Assembly: GCA_030248195.1 (NCBI GenBank) | Contig: JASAND010020065.1 | Location: 1-64,000, forward strand | DNA: 64,000 nt | DNA from: Trissonchulus latispiculum | Taxonomy: Eukaryota; Nematoda; Enoplea; Enoplida; Ironidae | Reading direction: 5' to 3' | Shown: one piece after another, positions 45,431 to 57,681 of the stretch | Position numbering within the stretch: position 1 is the stretch's first letter | Layout: each line of letters begins with the position of its first letter | Notes under the pieces: model-generated | Told to the model about the DNA's origin: nothing | The model's database searches: none | Seen by the model: the letters and a program-made list of their open reading frames with translations, nothing else | Translations under genes and position numbers: made by a program

Positions 45431-46505
45431 GGTGTCCATTCATTTCGTATACTGACATTTCGTAAACTTACATTTCGTATACTTACAAAGCATTTGGTAT
45501 ACAGACATATAGCATACCACTTTATACTTTTATTCGCTATTAGGTAAAGGTTTACCCCAGGAGATATCTCCGTCCTGCCACAGGACATGGGGTGCCGGTG
45601 CTCATCCCCGGATTCTCAGCCGAAGAGCCAGTTGTGTCACCTCAAATGATGACTGCATCCGTGGAAGGGGGGCCGGCCCTTCTGCACAGATTCCTGTTAA
45701 CTTCCCACCGTAGTGGTACCCATTTACCGACCAGTTAAGGATGGACAGCTGGGTTGGCTAGAGTCGAGAAAGCTTTGTGGGTTCTGGGGATCGAACCACC
45801 GACCGTAAGATCGGAACTTCTGATCAGCGCCTTAGACCACTCGGCCAACTCGACTATTACGTACAATAAACTTTAAAGTTGAAACTAATGATGGGAGTTG
45901 GGTATCCGGATGATATATCCGACTTGAAAAAATATCCGAGTATCCGTTTCTATTCTATATATTTCAAATATATAAAGTAACAGCAAATTTTCTAAAATAT
46001 TTCTTAAACATTTCTTTTAAAATGTAGTTTTCGAAACCAAGGTTGTAACTTGGCTTTATGATAAAAATTCGCATTGCAGGAAAAATTTGAAATTTTGACA
46101 TTGAAATCGAAAAACTTTCTTGAAAGTAAGTTTGGAAGAAGAGGATAACCGAATATCCGTTAATACATAGTCTCAAGCTCAAATACAAGTTCTAACTTCA
46201 AAATTTTTCAAGATGGAGGCCCCCCTTTAATCGTTTTAGTGTAGAACAGGAATAGCCATCGTAGTACGGGCAGTTTTCAAAAATTCTCTCCATCCGAGCT
46301 ATGGTTTAAATTTTCAATTTCTTATTATGCGTATATGTAAGTATACAAGTATACAAAAAATACTAAATGTCTGTATACAAAATGTATACTGACACTTTGT
46401 AAGTATAATCGATCGAATACGAATCGATATACGTTACAGTATACGAAATGTAAGTATACGAATCGTCAGCGTTCGAAATGTCATTATACGAAATGTAGGT
46501 GAGCC
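45431..46505. mobile_element. DNA transposon with CATTTCGTATAC inverted arrays and 8-bp TSD
   Basis: Perfect direct repeats GTTATGAT flank it (45,423-45,430 and 46,506-46,513). The left end is GGTGTCCATTCATTTCGTATA. The right end on the minus strand is GGCTCACCTACATTTCGTAT. Each arm repeats CATTTCGTATAC or GTATACGAAATG several times (45,441-45,525 and 46,325-46,495). TIRs beginning GG with an 8-bp duplication fit Merlin-, P- or hAT-like elements. It contains a SINE and no transposase. It starts 214 bp after the Dlx paralog 2 stop codon. Confidence 0.85.
45545..45854 (-). mobile_element. tRNA-derived SINE, minus strand
   Basis: The minus-strand head reads like a tRNA-Leu-type gene: GTCGAGTTGGCCGAGTGGTC with A box TGGCCGAGTGGT (45,836-45,847) and B box GGTTCGATCCC (45,787-45,797). 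A 230-bp body follows (CAGCTGTCCATCCTTAACTG, then GGTCGGTAAATGGGTACC) and the tail ends near GGTTTACCTTTACC-type sequence at 45,545. There is no CCA end or tRNA terminator, so it is a SINE rather than a functional tRNA. It lies inside the transposon at 45,431. Confidence 0.85.
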
Positions 46506-46769
46506 GTTATGATGTAGTTGGTTTTTAGGCAAGACACATTTATTTATTATCACTAAATACTGTACAAGAGGAAATGACTCAGCGAAAAATTTAGACTGTC
46601 GGTTACCTGCTTTAGAACAAGGAAGGATGGAAACAAAATGTTGAGCTTCAGGAAATGGCTTATGGCTTACAGCATAAAGTCGAAGAACCAAAGTTATAAA
46701 TATAAGATCTTTAATTAACCATCGATCAGAGCAGCTTTTAAGTACTAAAAGTAGGCTGTGCTATTGTTT

Positions 46770-47110
46770 TGGTTTGGGCTCACCTACTTGTAGGCACACG
46801 ACGTGGCCCGTCAGTGGTGCTCTCCGCAGACCGCTGTCAAGAGGCGGAGAGACGAAGATCATGGACAGAAACATGATCCCCCCCCAAGCAGAACTACCAT
46901 ACGGTTATTGGCACCGAGGCACCGCAGTCACGCCCAAGGCAACGTCGTTTATCCGACTGCAGTTGCTCCCCGCTTGGTAATAGCAACTATGATGGCGGAA
47001 AGCTAATAGCCTGCTCGGAAGGCAAAAGGGATAAAAAAGGGCTGCAGAAGCGAAATCGTTTGGGAAGGCCGAGCTCTAAGATAGGATTAGGTTGAAACAT
47101 GCGGTCTGAG
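46770..47110 (+). repeat. Dispersed repeat R2, copy 2
   Basis: Related to 31,465-31,690 through GGCACAC, GTGGTGCTCTCCGCAGACCG, CTGTCAAGAGGCGGAG, CCCCGCTTGGTAATAG, ATGATGGCGG and GGGCTGCAGAAGCG. The open frames over it reflect its GC content. Confidence 0.55.
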
Positions 47111-50100
47111 AAGCTCCAAATGCAAGTAAAGGTTTTGGCCATCTGTAAATATGTTGATGTTGATTGAGTTTTTTAAAATTTTTGGAAAATGTAGAAATGG
47201 TTTAAGCTAAATTTTTAGGTTTTAGGTTCTCATCTAAAATTTCCAACCTACAGGAACTCTAAAACGATGAAAAAAATTGCTTTCCTCAGTTTGCAGTGGA
47301 GACACAGGGGGACCTTTTTCACCCTCCATGCCCATCACAACCTGAGAATTCTAAACTAAACGTATCTACTTCAGTCTAACTTAGTTAACTTAAGGGGGGG
47401 CTACGGAGGGGTTGGCACGACATCGTCGGAGAGAGCTACTTTCCCCCCCAACATTAGCCATTACATATCAAAGTAAAAAGTTTAGGGTGGGCAACAATAT
47501 ATCTCATATACACCGTTTTTGGCAGGACGCCAAAGTACAAATTTGGTGGGGAAAATGGGATTTTTGAAAAAGGTTTTTTCAGCTCTGGCTGACTAACGGT
47601 TTGACCAATTCTGAAACTTTCAGCCATAAATGTTATCTGTTACTAGTGCTAAATATTAAAAGTATTCCGGCTTTCGAGCGTTGCTTCCTTCTTCAGCTAT
47701 AACAGCTCAAAGTTTGAAATTTTGCTAAAAGTTGCGATGAGACCGTGCGCCGTTTTCGATCTAATAAAATTGACAGCCCCTAGCCTACCCCAGCTTTTTA
47801 GCAAATATTAGGCTCACTGTCTGTAGGTTTCGAGGACGTAGGCTTTCTGGTTAGTGTGCTAGCAAACTTTTTGTTAAGAAATAACCCTTATTTTTAGGCC
47901 TGAAAAGCTATCTAAGCGCAGTAAAAATGGGGTCAAAAAATTTTTTGTCTCCGATTTCGCCGAAAAGGTGGTTATAGGGGTTATTTGACCTGCTGAATCC
48001 GAATATTAAATCCGTTTTTCGATATGACGCTTCCTTCGTTCAGTATGCGCTTACAACTGTCTTAGAGCTTTTTGGAGCGATAGCCATCCATACTTCGATA
48101 AATCAATCTAGCATTTCTAAACACTGCAGCGAGGTTTAGTGACCTAGCTTTCTGCATATCTTGGTACACTCACTGGCCTGTAATGCGCAAAGTTTCAGCC
48201 GATTCTGCCACAGTGATTTGGAGTAATTGGCTCACATCTTCGAAATGGCACCAAATTACAGCGACAATATCGATAATGTAATCTAGCACTGTGAACGCAG
48301 GGATTAACGAAATCACGTCATTTTTACATAAGTTAAGACAGATACTTGGAGTATTGATTGCAGCAAAGTTGGGTTCATTTGGTAAACCACAGCTCATTAG
48401 ACGTTAGTTAGCCTCCACCCGTATAGACCTACAACACCCAATTTTTCGCACTTTGATTGTATCTCACAGAAAAGTATACATTGATCTAAGGATTATTTTA
48501 CACGATATGAAAGCGCTATATGTCAGAACTATTTCTGAAAAAATTTGGGTGCCGTATCTTGCCCATAGCGATCAGGGCGAGGCGAAGTTTGTGTACGTGC
48601 CATGTCGAGCTTTGGACCGACAACACCAACTTCTGATGGCTCCACAGGACGCTATGCTGCATGGAATTCTTTCAAACTTTAAACTATTTTACACTAAACC
48701 TAATACTATTATGTGGCAAAAGACTAGCCAGCTTTTCCAACATCGAAGTTTTAGTGAAATTCGTAGCCCCCCTTAATTTTCAATTTTCAAGAAATAGTGA
48801 CAACTTAGCTGGCAATCGATCCTTTGAAAATCCACAATCCTGGAAAGCCACAATTTGAAATTGATTTGTTGGACACAGGAGGGACCATGCACGCCCCCTG
48901 TGCCGTAGATCTTCTCTCTGAAACAAAAGGCAAAATTAAAATTAATATGTTCTTAAAACTTACTTTAAATGCAGCCACCTGCTGCAAAGCACCGGATCGC
49001 ATCCCAATCGTAGGCTGTGTTAGCAGTAACCAACAGAAGCTGAAATTTTAATCACACAAATAGCTGTTATGACAAAGAAAGCTGACTATTCCTTATTATT
49101 CTGTTGTTGTAATTATTATAGCTATAAAATACTATTATTATTTTTGTTGTGCGATTTCAGAATGCTCTGTGCTCCTAGCTATGTATGTAGTAAAAGCGCC
49201 ATACCAATTACTTGATACTTCATATCCTACAAAATGTTTCCTGGCAGACATCTTGACAAGAACTAGACACGACAAGACGAGAATTTACTTTAAAAAAACT
49301 AAAATTTTTATTGGTATATACAAAAAACACGTCACATGCAAAGATAATGGTATATTCGCAGCACAATTAGACAAATTTTACAAATCAATTAAGATAAAGC
49401 GCCGGTCACCTAAGCCCCCGCCCTCTTAAAAAATCTACGAAGACCAAAAGTTTTAAGCTTTAAATTTGAATTTATTACATCGGCTGGTAGTGGTAATTCA
49501 TTCCACACATTCACCACACGTCAACTAAAAAACTTTAGGGTATCGTAAGCTTAGCCATGGATACTGGCCTAACACAAATTAAGCCATTTCGTTCCGATAT
49601 TGTGTCAATATTCAAAATAATCTGAAATATCAAGATCTATTAGGTCCTTAACAAATCTCAAACACAACACAACAGCTTTTTGTTCTGCCTGCAGGCAGAA
49701 CTGTTGTCACGGAAAGTAGCTATGTTTAGCACTGTTGACACCCTTCTCTACTCTCAGTCACCCTATCTTCAGCATTCGTCTAGTATGCTGTTCTGCTGGT
49801 TTTTTTTAGCCGAAGGGGGCTTGGTGCTCGAAGAAACAGTTGGTTTAGGTTCTTTCAATTTTGCTTTTCTATTTGCACGACCTGTCGTGACTTTGCATAG
49901 GTTGCAATTATTCAAAGAATTTTTCTTCAGACCAGAAAATATAAAACTGCTAAAAACTTTTGAAAATGGGGACGCTACTGCGCCCAGGATCGGGATTAGG
50001 ATCAATAGCAGGATCCTTTTCAAAATCGCTTCTTTCTAAAACCCGAATCATGCTTATGATTGGGGTCTAATATCAGAATCCATGTCAGAATTTGATTCTG

Positions 50101-50129
50101 CGATTTTTGGTAATGACAATGAACCACAG
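47111..50129. other. Intergenic, no gene recognised
   Basis: An FB1-type half arm lies at about 47,930-48,060 (TTTTTTGTCTCCGATTTCGC, AGGGGTTATTTGACC, AAATCCGTTTTTCGAT). Several open frames of 65-119 codons (for example 48,453-48,776 + and 49,769-50,023 -) show no recognisable domain. The last has a hydrophobic start and a Lys/Ser-rich end but no support. No exon is claimed. Confidence 0.5.
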
Positions 50130-50480
50130 GTGGACAAGGGGGGAAATTCCCCCCCCCCCTCGGCGAGTCGCCCTCAAGGGGTCTCAAAATTGCTCGCACA
50201 AGGGGTAAGAAAATTGGCCACAAGGGGTAAGAAAACTGCCAAAACAATAAGCTTGTACGACCAAAATTTCACAAAATTATTTTTCATTAAAAATTACTAT
50301 TTTTGCTAAAAAACGTCCAAAAAACGTTGTTTTAGCTAAAAAAATCGCTGTTTTTCGTTAAAACGACAAAATTCGCTTAGAAATCGCTTTCAAATGTACG
50401 CCTAAGAAAAATCGTTCTCACAAGGTGTACCCAAGTTTGCTTCCACAAGGGTCAGTGAAATTTGACCTCCCGTTCAGGTA
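50130..50480 (+). repeat. G-run/C-run repeat family, divergent copy
   Basis: GTGGACAAGGGGGGAAATTC then a long C run and GGCGAGTCGCCCTCAAGGGG, followed by repeated ACAAGGGGTAAGAAAA (50,195-50,240) and more ACAAGG units to 50,450. The ACAAGGGGTAAG unit links it to the copy at 42,935. Confidence 0.5.
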
Positions 50481-50840
50481 GGTATGCAATGAACTCAAGA
50501 TAACCTCATAATAGTTCAGCTAAAAGCTTGACTACTGCTGCATTATATTCGAAATCATCAATTCCCGTCTTTGATTTGGCTTAGCATTGGTTTCTGGGTG
50601 TTCAATTGCAGAACCATTCCCCTTTTGGGGATCTTCTTGTTAAGTTCAATCAAGAGTTTATAATAGGAAGAGTAGTTAAGTGTGAAATTGGGCGGTCAAA
50701 TTTGAAAAATTGGCGGGGTGTTGATAGTTAATCCTCCTCAAGAATAGGATTAACCAATCAGGAAGCAATCAGAATAGCACTTGCTTAGCATTAGGAAGTG
50801 CTAATCTTATTTGGTGCAAGGCAGTTAGCGGATAAACACT

Positions 50841-50860
50841 TGCTAAGCAATTGCTTAGCA
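50841..50860. repeat. Perfect 20-bp palindrome TGCTAAGCAATTGCTTAGCA
   Basis: An uninterrupted palindrome. Around it (50,770-50,900) the words TGCTTAGCA, GTGCTAATC and ATTTGGTGCAA recur several times on both strands. The cluster ends just before the hAT-like element. Confidence 0.9.
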
Positions 50861-50923
50861 CGAAATTCGCTAATCACTTGCTAATCACATTTGGTGCAAA
50901 CCAGTGTTGTAAGAGATCTCCTG

Positions 50924-53089
50924 TAGAGCTGGGGCCGGTTCCACTAGAACCGGTTGGAACCGGAACCGGAACCGAACCGGAAGGATTTTTAGAACCGAAA
51001 CCGGAACCGGTAGAATTTGGAACCGGCCGGTTCCAGGCTCAAAAAGTGAGCTTGAACTAAAATTTTTGCCAACTGTAAAATTTGCAAAAGTTAAATTTTG
51101 GGCCTGGATCTCATAATTTAGCATCATTTGATTTTGATGTATGATTCTCTTGTCTCCGCAGCTGAAAGTGGAACTGCATTGTCACCAAGAATCATTAGCG
51201 AATGATTCGAAATCGGCGATTACATCATACGAATGTTGGAATAGTTGTTTACATCTCAAGATGTAGTCAACGAACAACTCGATGAACGAATATTCTAAAC
51301 ATTTGTTTATTTCCATTTCCCACTTAGTTAATTGTTTTAATATTACAGAAGATTTGTATTTTTTGCAAGGTTTCGACTCGAGCTAAACTGAATCTGTAAT
51401 GACCAGAATGTGTTGATGGTAGTACGTGCAGCAAACATTGAAAGACAGCAAATTTATCCAATTTTTTGAGTTCAACGATTAATTTTTAAATTATTTTAAA
51501 GCTTACCTAAATTTAATAGTTTTAAAGCTGCTACAAGTATGCAGAGTACGGCCTCTCAAATCAAATGTTCGATTTGGACATGCGACAAGTTTTGAACATG
51601 CATTGATTTGTCGACGTGTGGGAAGCTAAAGAAAAGCGATCACAGTTCACGCTACAAAAAGCGCTTCACGAGGGCTATTTGTTCTGAAATTGCTTAATGA
51701 TCAAACAAGCTCAATATTTTGAGAAAATGTAAACTTTGTCAAATTGTCAGCAACAGCTTCAAGTTTGGAGGCTTATATTTCTCCCTAACAAAATGACAAT
51801 ACAAAACTTAAAAATTTCCCTCAGCAAGCAGTTTTCCCAAAAATGTGTGCGTAAAGCCGCTTTCTGATTGCTGGAATGAGTTGAGAGGAATCCGTGTTCA
51901 TAAAAATCTAGCCGCCATGTTCAGAATTTCGTATCTTTGTTGCTGTGCTTAGGCAGAGATGCCACAGAGCAGACAGACCAAATCGAAAACCAAACCCAAT
52001 CAAAATCAAACAAGCTTTGAAAAACCAAATTTCTTTATATATTATCTCCTAAGCCGCAAAGAATCGTTGTTGTAAGTTGTTGTATGTTGTAAGTTTTGGT
52101 GAGAGCATTCGAATAAGTTTGTATATAGTTTATTATTATCATTAATTTCATCAGCTTTTTGCTTTCGCTTTGCTTCCAAAGCGAAGGACGCTTTCAATTA
52201 TTCTTTAAACTCAAGCTGGAGTCAACATTAACTCCGAAGAGCAATTAAATTTTGCAGGCGCAGAAATATTTGAAAACTGCTAGTCCCAATTTTCGTTTTT
52301 CAGGAAATTCGGCTTTTGGCACAAAATTCGTAAGAGTGAAGGTACAAAGAGGTGTCGGCATAACTAATCTGTTAAGAATAAATAGTTAGATAGAGGTGTC
52401 TGTGTGAAAGAAAGCAGCCAGTTCAGCACTAAAGTAAATTTTAATATTTGCTATCTTTCAAAATTCAAATATTTTTACTACATTTAAAATTTCTACAAAT
52501 ATCCTGTGGAAGCGAATGTAGTTTTGATAAAAGAAGATTTAAACTAAGCTTTCAACATTTCTTATAATTATTTGGAACGTTTTTTCTTTGGGTATGGTAG
52601 GCGATGTTGGTATACCGCGCTGTTTGTTCATTTTTTCACATATAATCCATAATTTCAGGTTAGGCATAATAAACATTTTGGTACACACAGTAGCATTGAA
52701 CAGCCAACTGTCGAAACAATTTTGTATCTTATGGTAAAAGCAAATAAAGGTTTCAATGTTGGGTATGGCAGTTTTACAAGATGTCCAGAAAATGTTCTAC
52801 AGTAACAAATCGAAAATTAATTTTAAAAAATTGCGAAAACAGTCGTCTAGTTGTTTGATATGTTTAATCCATTTGATTTATAGCATTGCTTCTTCATTTT
52901 GATTGTATCAGCCATATAGGAGGCCTACAACAAATGTTAAATAAGAAAGAAAATTATCACTGCAAATTTTGTACTTGGAACCGGGAACGGAAGCTAGAAC
53001 CGGAACCGGAACCGGAACCGGAACCGGAACCGGTACCCTAGAACCGGAACCGGAACCGGTTTCGAAAATTGGAACCGGCCCCAGCTCTA
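50924..53089. mobile_element. hAT-like element, GGTTCC/GGAACC arrays, perfect 8-bp TSD
   Basis: The left end is TAGAGCTGGGGCCGGTTCC and the right end is its complement, GGAACCGGCCCCAGCTCTA. Perfect 8-bp direct repeats ATCTCCTG flank it (50,916-50,923 and 53,090-53,097). CGGAAC hexamers are arrayed at both ends (50,940-51,040 and 52,978-53,078). The 2-kb AT-rich interior has stop codons throughout and no recognisable transposase, so it is non-autonomous or dead. Confidence 0.92.
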
Positions 53090-53097
53090 ATCTCCTG

Positions 53098-54655
53098 ATT
53101 GCTGGACCCAACTTCATAATTTTACACAATTAAAAGGATCTCGTTCTGCGTAACAGAATGATATAAAATTATTGTTGAACAACTTTGCTAACTCAAGTTA
53201 TTAATTATATAACTCAAGTCTGTTAATTAGTTAGTTAATTAATAGTTACATTAGTTAATTAATTACTCAAGCATATTTAATTTGGCAAGAACGCCCGTTT
53301 TTGAAAAATGTCAGCGTTGTATGTTGATTGCTGTTGTAGATTATAATGTGACGGATAATCGGTCTCGACGAGACCTTCAAATTGGCATCCGTAGTTTAAT
53401 TGTACGGCTTGTGTAGCTCAAGAAAACAATAACTTAACCCCGGTAAGCTTACTTCAAAGAAACTCCGACATAACCTACTCTCGGTCCCTCCTGAAATCGA
53501 CAGCTTATTGTTCGAATCCAATGCCAAGAAACCAAGAGTGCATTAACAAAGGAGAGCCGAGGGTTTCCACAACAGGAGAATGATCCACGTTTGATGAAAT
53601 GGTAATTCTGTGTTACAAAACATCCACCTTTTTGGGAGTTGGGGAGAAGAGGTCCCCATGGGAGGGGGCAAATCTTGCAACGAAAACTGGATGGTTATCC
53701 ACGAAAACTGGAAGATCCACTTTTCCCAGACGTAGACCACTTCAAGCGCGCACCAACCAGCCAAAAACTACCGAAATCTCTTACTAAATCCTAGCCCAAC
53801 TGGGGGGGGGGAGGTTTCTTCTATCCGACTAACTGTTGATTATGCCACCACGGGAGGTGGTGTTTCAAAAACCCCTCGGCAGACAGGGGAAAAATTGTAG
53901 CAGTGTGGTTGGAGGGCCGATAAGCAGTGCTATGAGAAACCCTCTAGTGGCAAAAAGGAATAACTGAAACTGAATGGCTATTTACTGGTGCACCCACTCC
54001 CGAAGCGTCGTTCCTCCTTCCTACCCCAACCTCACCAAACGGAAACCAACAAAAATCTCTTTCTGAAACCTATCACCGAACGGGGAACTGGTTTGTACAA
54101 TCTCATTGGCTGTTGGAGGGCGGCGAGGCAGTTTTGCGAACCCCAGCGTTGGTGAACGTCCGGATGGATTTATATATAATTTTCTTTAAGATTAAGCCTG
54201 GATTGACCCAAACACCAAATCACTATTACTAAAGGGCTGGGGCCTGCATCTAGTATCTAATAAACGAAACAACTGTGATTTACTTTCACCATGCAAACGA
54301 ACAAAATCACCCGAAATGACTACAGTAAAGCATATACATGGAAAATAAACAAACTTAAATCCCATTTTACATATAACGTAAACAAGTCAATATCAATAAC
54401 TATGACACCAACCAGACAATAAATAGCATAATAGTAAATAATAAAAACCAACTTCATCAATTGTACAATTCCAGACGCTCGCTTAACATTACTTACTTCA
54501 CAAATAAAAATAACCTGCATTTCTTAACAATGTTCTGTGCAACAAACTTCGAACAGCAGGAGTCGTGAAGGTACTAACAAAGCTACAAAGTTCTTGCAGC
54601 AGAACACCTAAAAATAATATAATTAGAAAATGCTGCTGACTGAAAGAAAGACAGA
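53098..54655. other. Intergenic with a diverged tandem duplication
   Basis: No gene was recognised. 53,670-53,815 and 53,960-54,105 look like diverged copies: both have AACCA(A/G)CC then AAAAATCTC or ACCGAAATCTC, a CTTTCT/CTTACT block with AAACC(T)A, then CCCAACTGGGG or CGAACGGGGAACTGG. Both are richer in C than their surroundings. Confidence 0.45.
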
Positions 54656-54659
54656 AAGA

Positions 54660-56850
54660 ATATTCTGACCAGAAAATGTGGGGAGCAAAACTGCTGTTTA
54701 TTGATACTGAATTAGCGGTACATTTTTGCTGCAGCAATGGACATATTTTCTGAACCGTCATGTCATGGGATGAACTTTCTTTTGGTTGAAAAAATTGAAA
54801 AAATTCAAATTCATCAAAAGATGCCAATTTTTAAGTTCTGAAAGATCAGTAGATGCCAGGAACTAGGCATTCGCTAAAAATTAGCCCAAAAATACTACTT
54901 TTTGATCCAAAATTTCGGAAAACCGAATCCAAAAAATTTAGTACAATGGCATAATCAGAAAGTTTAATCTGAGTTGAATCTAACGACATAAAGTTTTCGT
55001 AGCCAGCCACGGGTCATATTGCGCCAGCAATGACCAATTTCAGCTGATCTCTGACAGGTTGTGCTTTGCCGCATTGATTTGCCGCAACCGGTGTAAACTG
55101 GCCAAAAGCCAGCTAAAAAGGGAATTTGTTTAAAAATTCGTTGCGGGGGCAATATAATCAGCGTTTTTTTTTCAAAATCGGATTTCATCAAATTTTCGTC
55201 ATTTTTATTTTCTGATCGTCATTTTTATTTGTCCAACGTCAAAAATAAAGTTTTGCAGAAATGCAGTTTTGTTTTGATTTTAGGCTATATTCGTAATTTT
55301 GGTTGAATTTTTACCTTGTTGGCGCGTGTTGCTTCATATTTCGCATTGTCCCGCGAATATATATCCTAACTTACGTATATACTCATATAATACAGATATC
55401 TGGTGTCTACGTATGTATCATGTCTTTAAGCATTAACAATGACGAGAACAACCCGATACAATGTGGGGGGTCTGGGGGGCAGAGCCCCCCAGAAGTTGAA
55501 GAAATTTTTTGCTTTTTAGATGAAATCGTCCTTTAAATCTTTAATTGTTTTCATTTTACAGAAACAAGAAAATGTTTAAAAGTTTAAGGGAAAAATAAGA
55601 ATTTTTTGCTAAAATCGCACGACATTTTAAGCTTTTTCTATCCAAAAATCTGGTTAAAACGTTGGAAATATACGTATATATACGCGTTCACGAAATTTTG
55701 TTGACGTGCCTTTTTCAGTTTTTCCTGTTTGCTTTTACTTACCTTCAAATCGCAACGACAGGCTGCCCTTCAGATCCATCCCTAGTAGTTATAACATTTA
55801 TGCAACAAACGTTCTTAAACATCCTATCCTAGTACATATGAGCTCTCATTCCATTCTAGCTGAGCTAATCCGAAGAGAAAGTTTTTAAAGAAAATATTCA
55901 GCGAAATTTGTATGGGAAACTTGCATCAAAAAATGCAATTGAAGTATGTAGCATAAAGACTTGTAGCCTGTGGCTTTGTATATATATAATAGATATACTG
56001 ATTGACTGTTCAAACATCGTCGAAGCTTAGCATCACTAAGACAATATATATAGAACGGGGGTTTGGGGGCGGCAGCCCCCAAAATTTGAGAATTTTTTGA
56101 AAACTCACTGTTAAAACGTAATAGAAACTTTGCATTCTTGTTAAATTTGAGTGCTACTTCCACATTTTGGCTTGGTCATTCTGTCGTCATTTTTATTTTG
56201 GCGTCGTCAAAACTATTGTTCATTTCTGCAAACGACGCTATTTTTGACCAAAAAAAACCTAGAATATAATTCGTAGCTACAGACACTTTATAGCGTTGGA
56301 TTGAGCTCAGACTAAACTTTATGATTATGTTATTTTTACTCACTTTTGTTAGATTCGCTTTGCCGAAATTTTGGGTCAAAAAATGGTATTTTGAAAAAAT
56401 CTACTTTCACATTATGAAAAACCACATCAATCACATGAAAGTTGACACGTAAGCTGTCCTGAAAATCTAACAGAAAAAATTTCCGTTGAGTGAGTCGCGA
56501 GTAATAGCCAGTCAAAGCTGGAAAAGCGGAAAAGATTAAAGGATTTTGAAAATCTAAAAAATTTAATAACTATCGCAATTCTTGACGAAATAACTTATAT
56601 TTGGGGTACAATACGTTTGGGTCATGGGCTAATTTTTTACCAAACGGCTAGTTCCTGGCATCTTACTGATCTTTCAAAACTTAAAAATCGGCTTGTTTTG
56701 GCGAATTTTAATTTTTTCAAATTTCTTTTTCAACCAAAAGAAAGTTCATGCCATGACTGTTCAGAAAATATATACATTGCTGCAGCAAAAATGTACCGCT
56801 AATTCAGTATAACAAAACAATTTCAATCCCTACATTTTTTGGTCAGACTT
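54660..56850. mobile_element. 2.2-kb element with ~200-bp terminal inverted arms
   Basis: Left arm from TCTGACCAGAAAATGTGGGG through CTGAATTAGCGGTACATTTT, TGCTGCAGCAATG and AACTTTCTTTTGGTTGAAAA to CTAGGCATTC. The right arm (56,630-56,850) is the complement with about 20% substitutions, ending in ATTTTTTGGTCAGAC. Between them are two C/G-run repeats and AT-rich DNA with GTCATTTTTATTT motifs. No transposase was found. Apparent reading frames across both arms simply mirror each other. Confidence 0.72.
55460..55620 (+). repeat. G-run/C-run repeat, copy
   Basis: CAATGTGGGGGGTCTGGGGG followed by GCAGAGCCCCCCAGAAGTTG and TTTTTTGCTTTTTAG. A similar shorter stretch with CGGGGGTTTGGGGGCGGC then AGCCCCCAAAATTTGAG is at 56,055-56,125. 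Each forms a G-run/C-run hairpin. Confidence 0.5.
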
Positions 56851-57681
56851 TAGATAACAGCCAAAATTACAGAAATATTGTTGATGTAGCTGCCAGTTAT
56901 TTTTTTATTTTTTTGGTTCCACATCCCCAACAGAAAACGTACAACATGGACAAACAAAATATCATAGAGAGCACAAGAAAACTGATCAATAAAATAGCCT
57001 ATAAATACAAAAAAACGCAGAGCCAGTAAGTAGAAGTTTCAGTGGCCTTACTTCACTGTATGTATCCCTTTTGAAACTAACCAGTCTCTACACTCTAAGT
57101 CGAAAATCAGAATACCATTTACACAAATAATAGACCACTAAAACATGCAACAAGAAAGAAGATCAAAACCTGCAACAAAACTTTGAAGACAAAACACAAA
57201 CAAGCAATATCCAATATTAAGTACTATAGAAATGTGAACAAGAAAACCAGTCTAAAACACAACACAAACAATAAAACAAAACCAACAAACAACCACTGCA
57301 ACTCAAGCTAGATTAATTATTTCAATAAAGTGAATGTTATGAGTAGTTAACTATTTCAGGTAAAATTAGCATAAAGCAGGCATATTTTGAAATGCTCAGC
57401 TTTCTTTGAGAAGGGCCCAGCAACAGCGGTACACAATGTGGCCATTATGTCGCTTTTTACTTTAGATTAGACATTAAACAACAAGTTCAGACTAAAATTT
57501 ACATAGGTCCTTTCGAACAACAAAAGAAAGGCTTGTCATAGAAAATTAAGTATATACCTTTACTTTAAAAATTCTTAATCTAGTTTGCTTCCAAAACAGT
57601 AAAAATAACATAAGCACAACGACAACACCTAAACTTAAAAAATAACAAAACAAAAATTAATAAAAATCTACTTATAAATGT
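56851..57681. other. Downstream region of the ATF6-type gene
   Basis: A-rich on the plus strand. A TTTATT at 56,904-56,909 is an AATAAA on the minus strand, 770 bp after the ATF6 stop, and may be its poly(A) signal. No other gene was recognised. Confidence 0.45.

Noticed and set aside
45775..45854. Functional tRNA-Leu gene on the minus strand
   Set aside because: The A and B boxes are present, but the sequence continues into a SINE body and lacks a complete acceptor stem and terminator.
49680..50039. 119-codon plus-strand frame and an 84-codon minus-strand frame with hydrophobic start and Lys/Ser-rich end
   Set aside because: The frames overlap each other and show no recognised domain, splice context or homolog from memory. 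Not enough to call a gene.
54498..56802. Two similar frames with FQPKESS suggesting a duplicated gene
   Set aside because: They lie in the two inverted arms of one transposable element, which explains the similarity.
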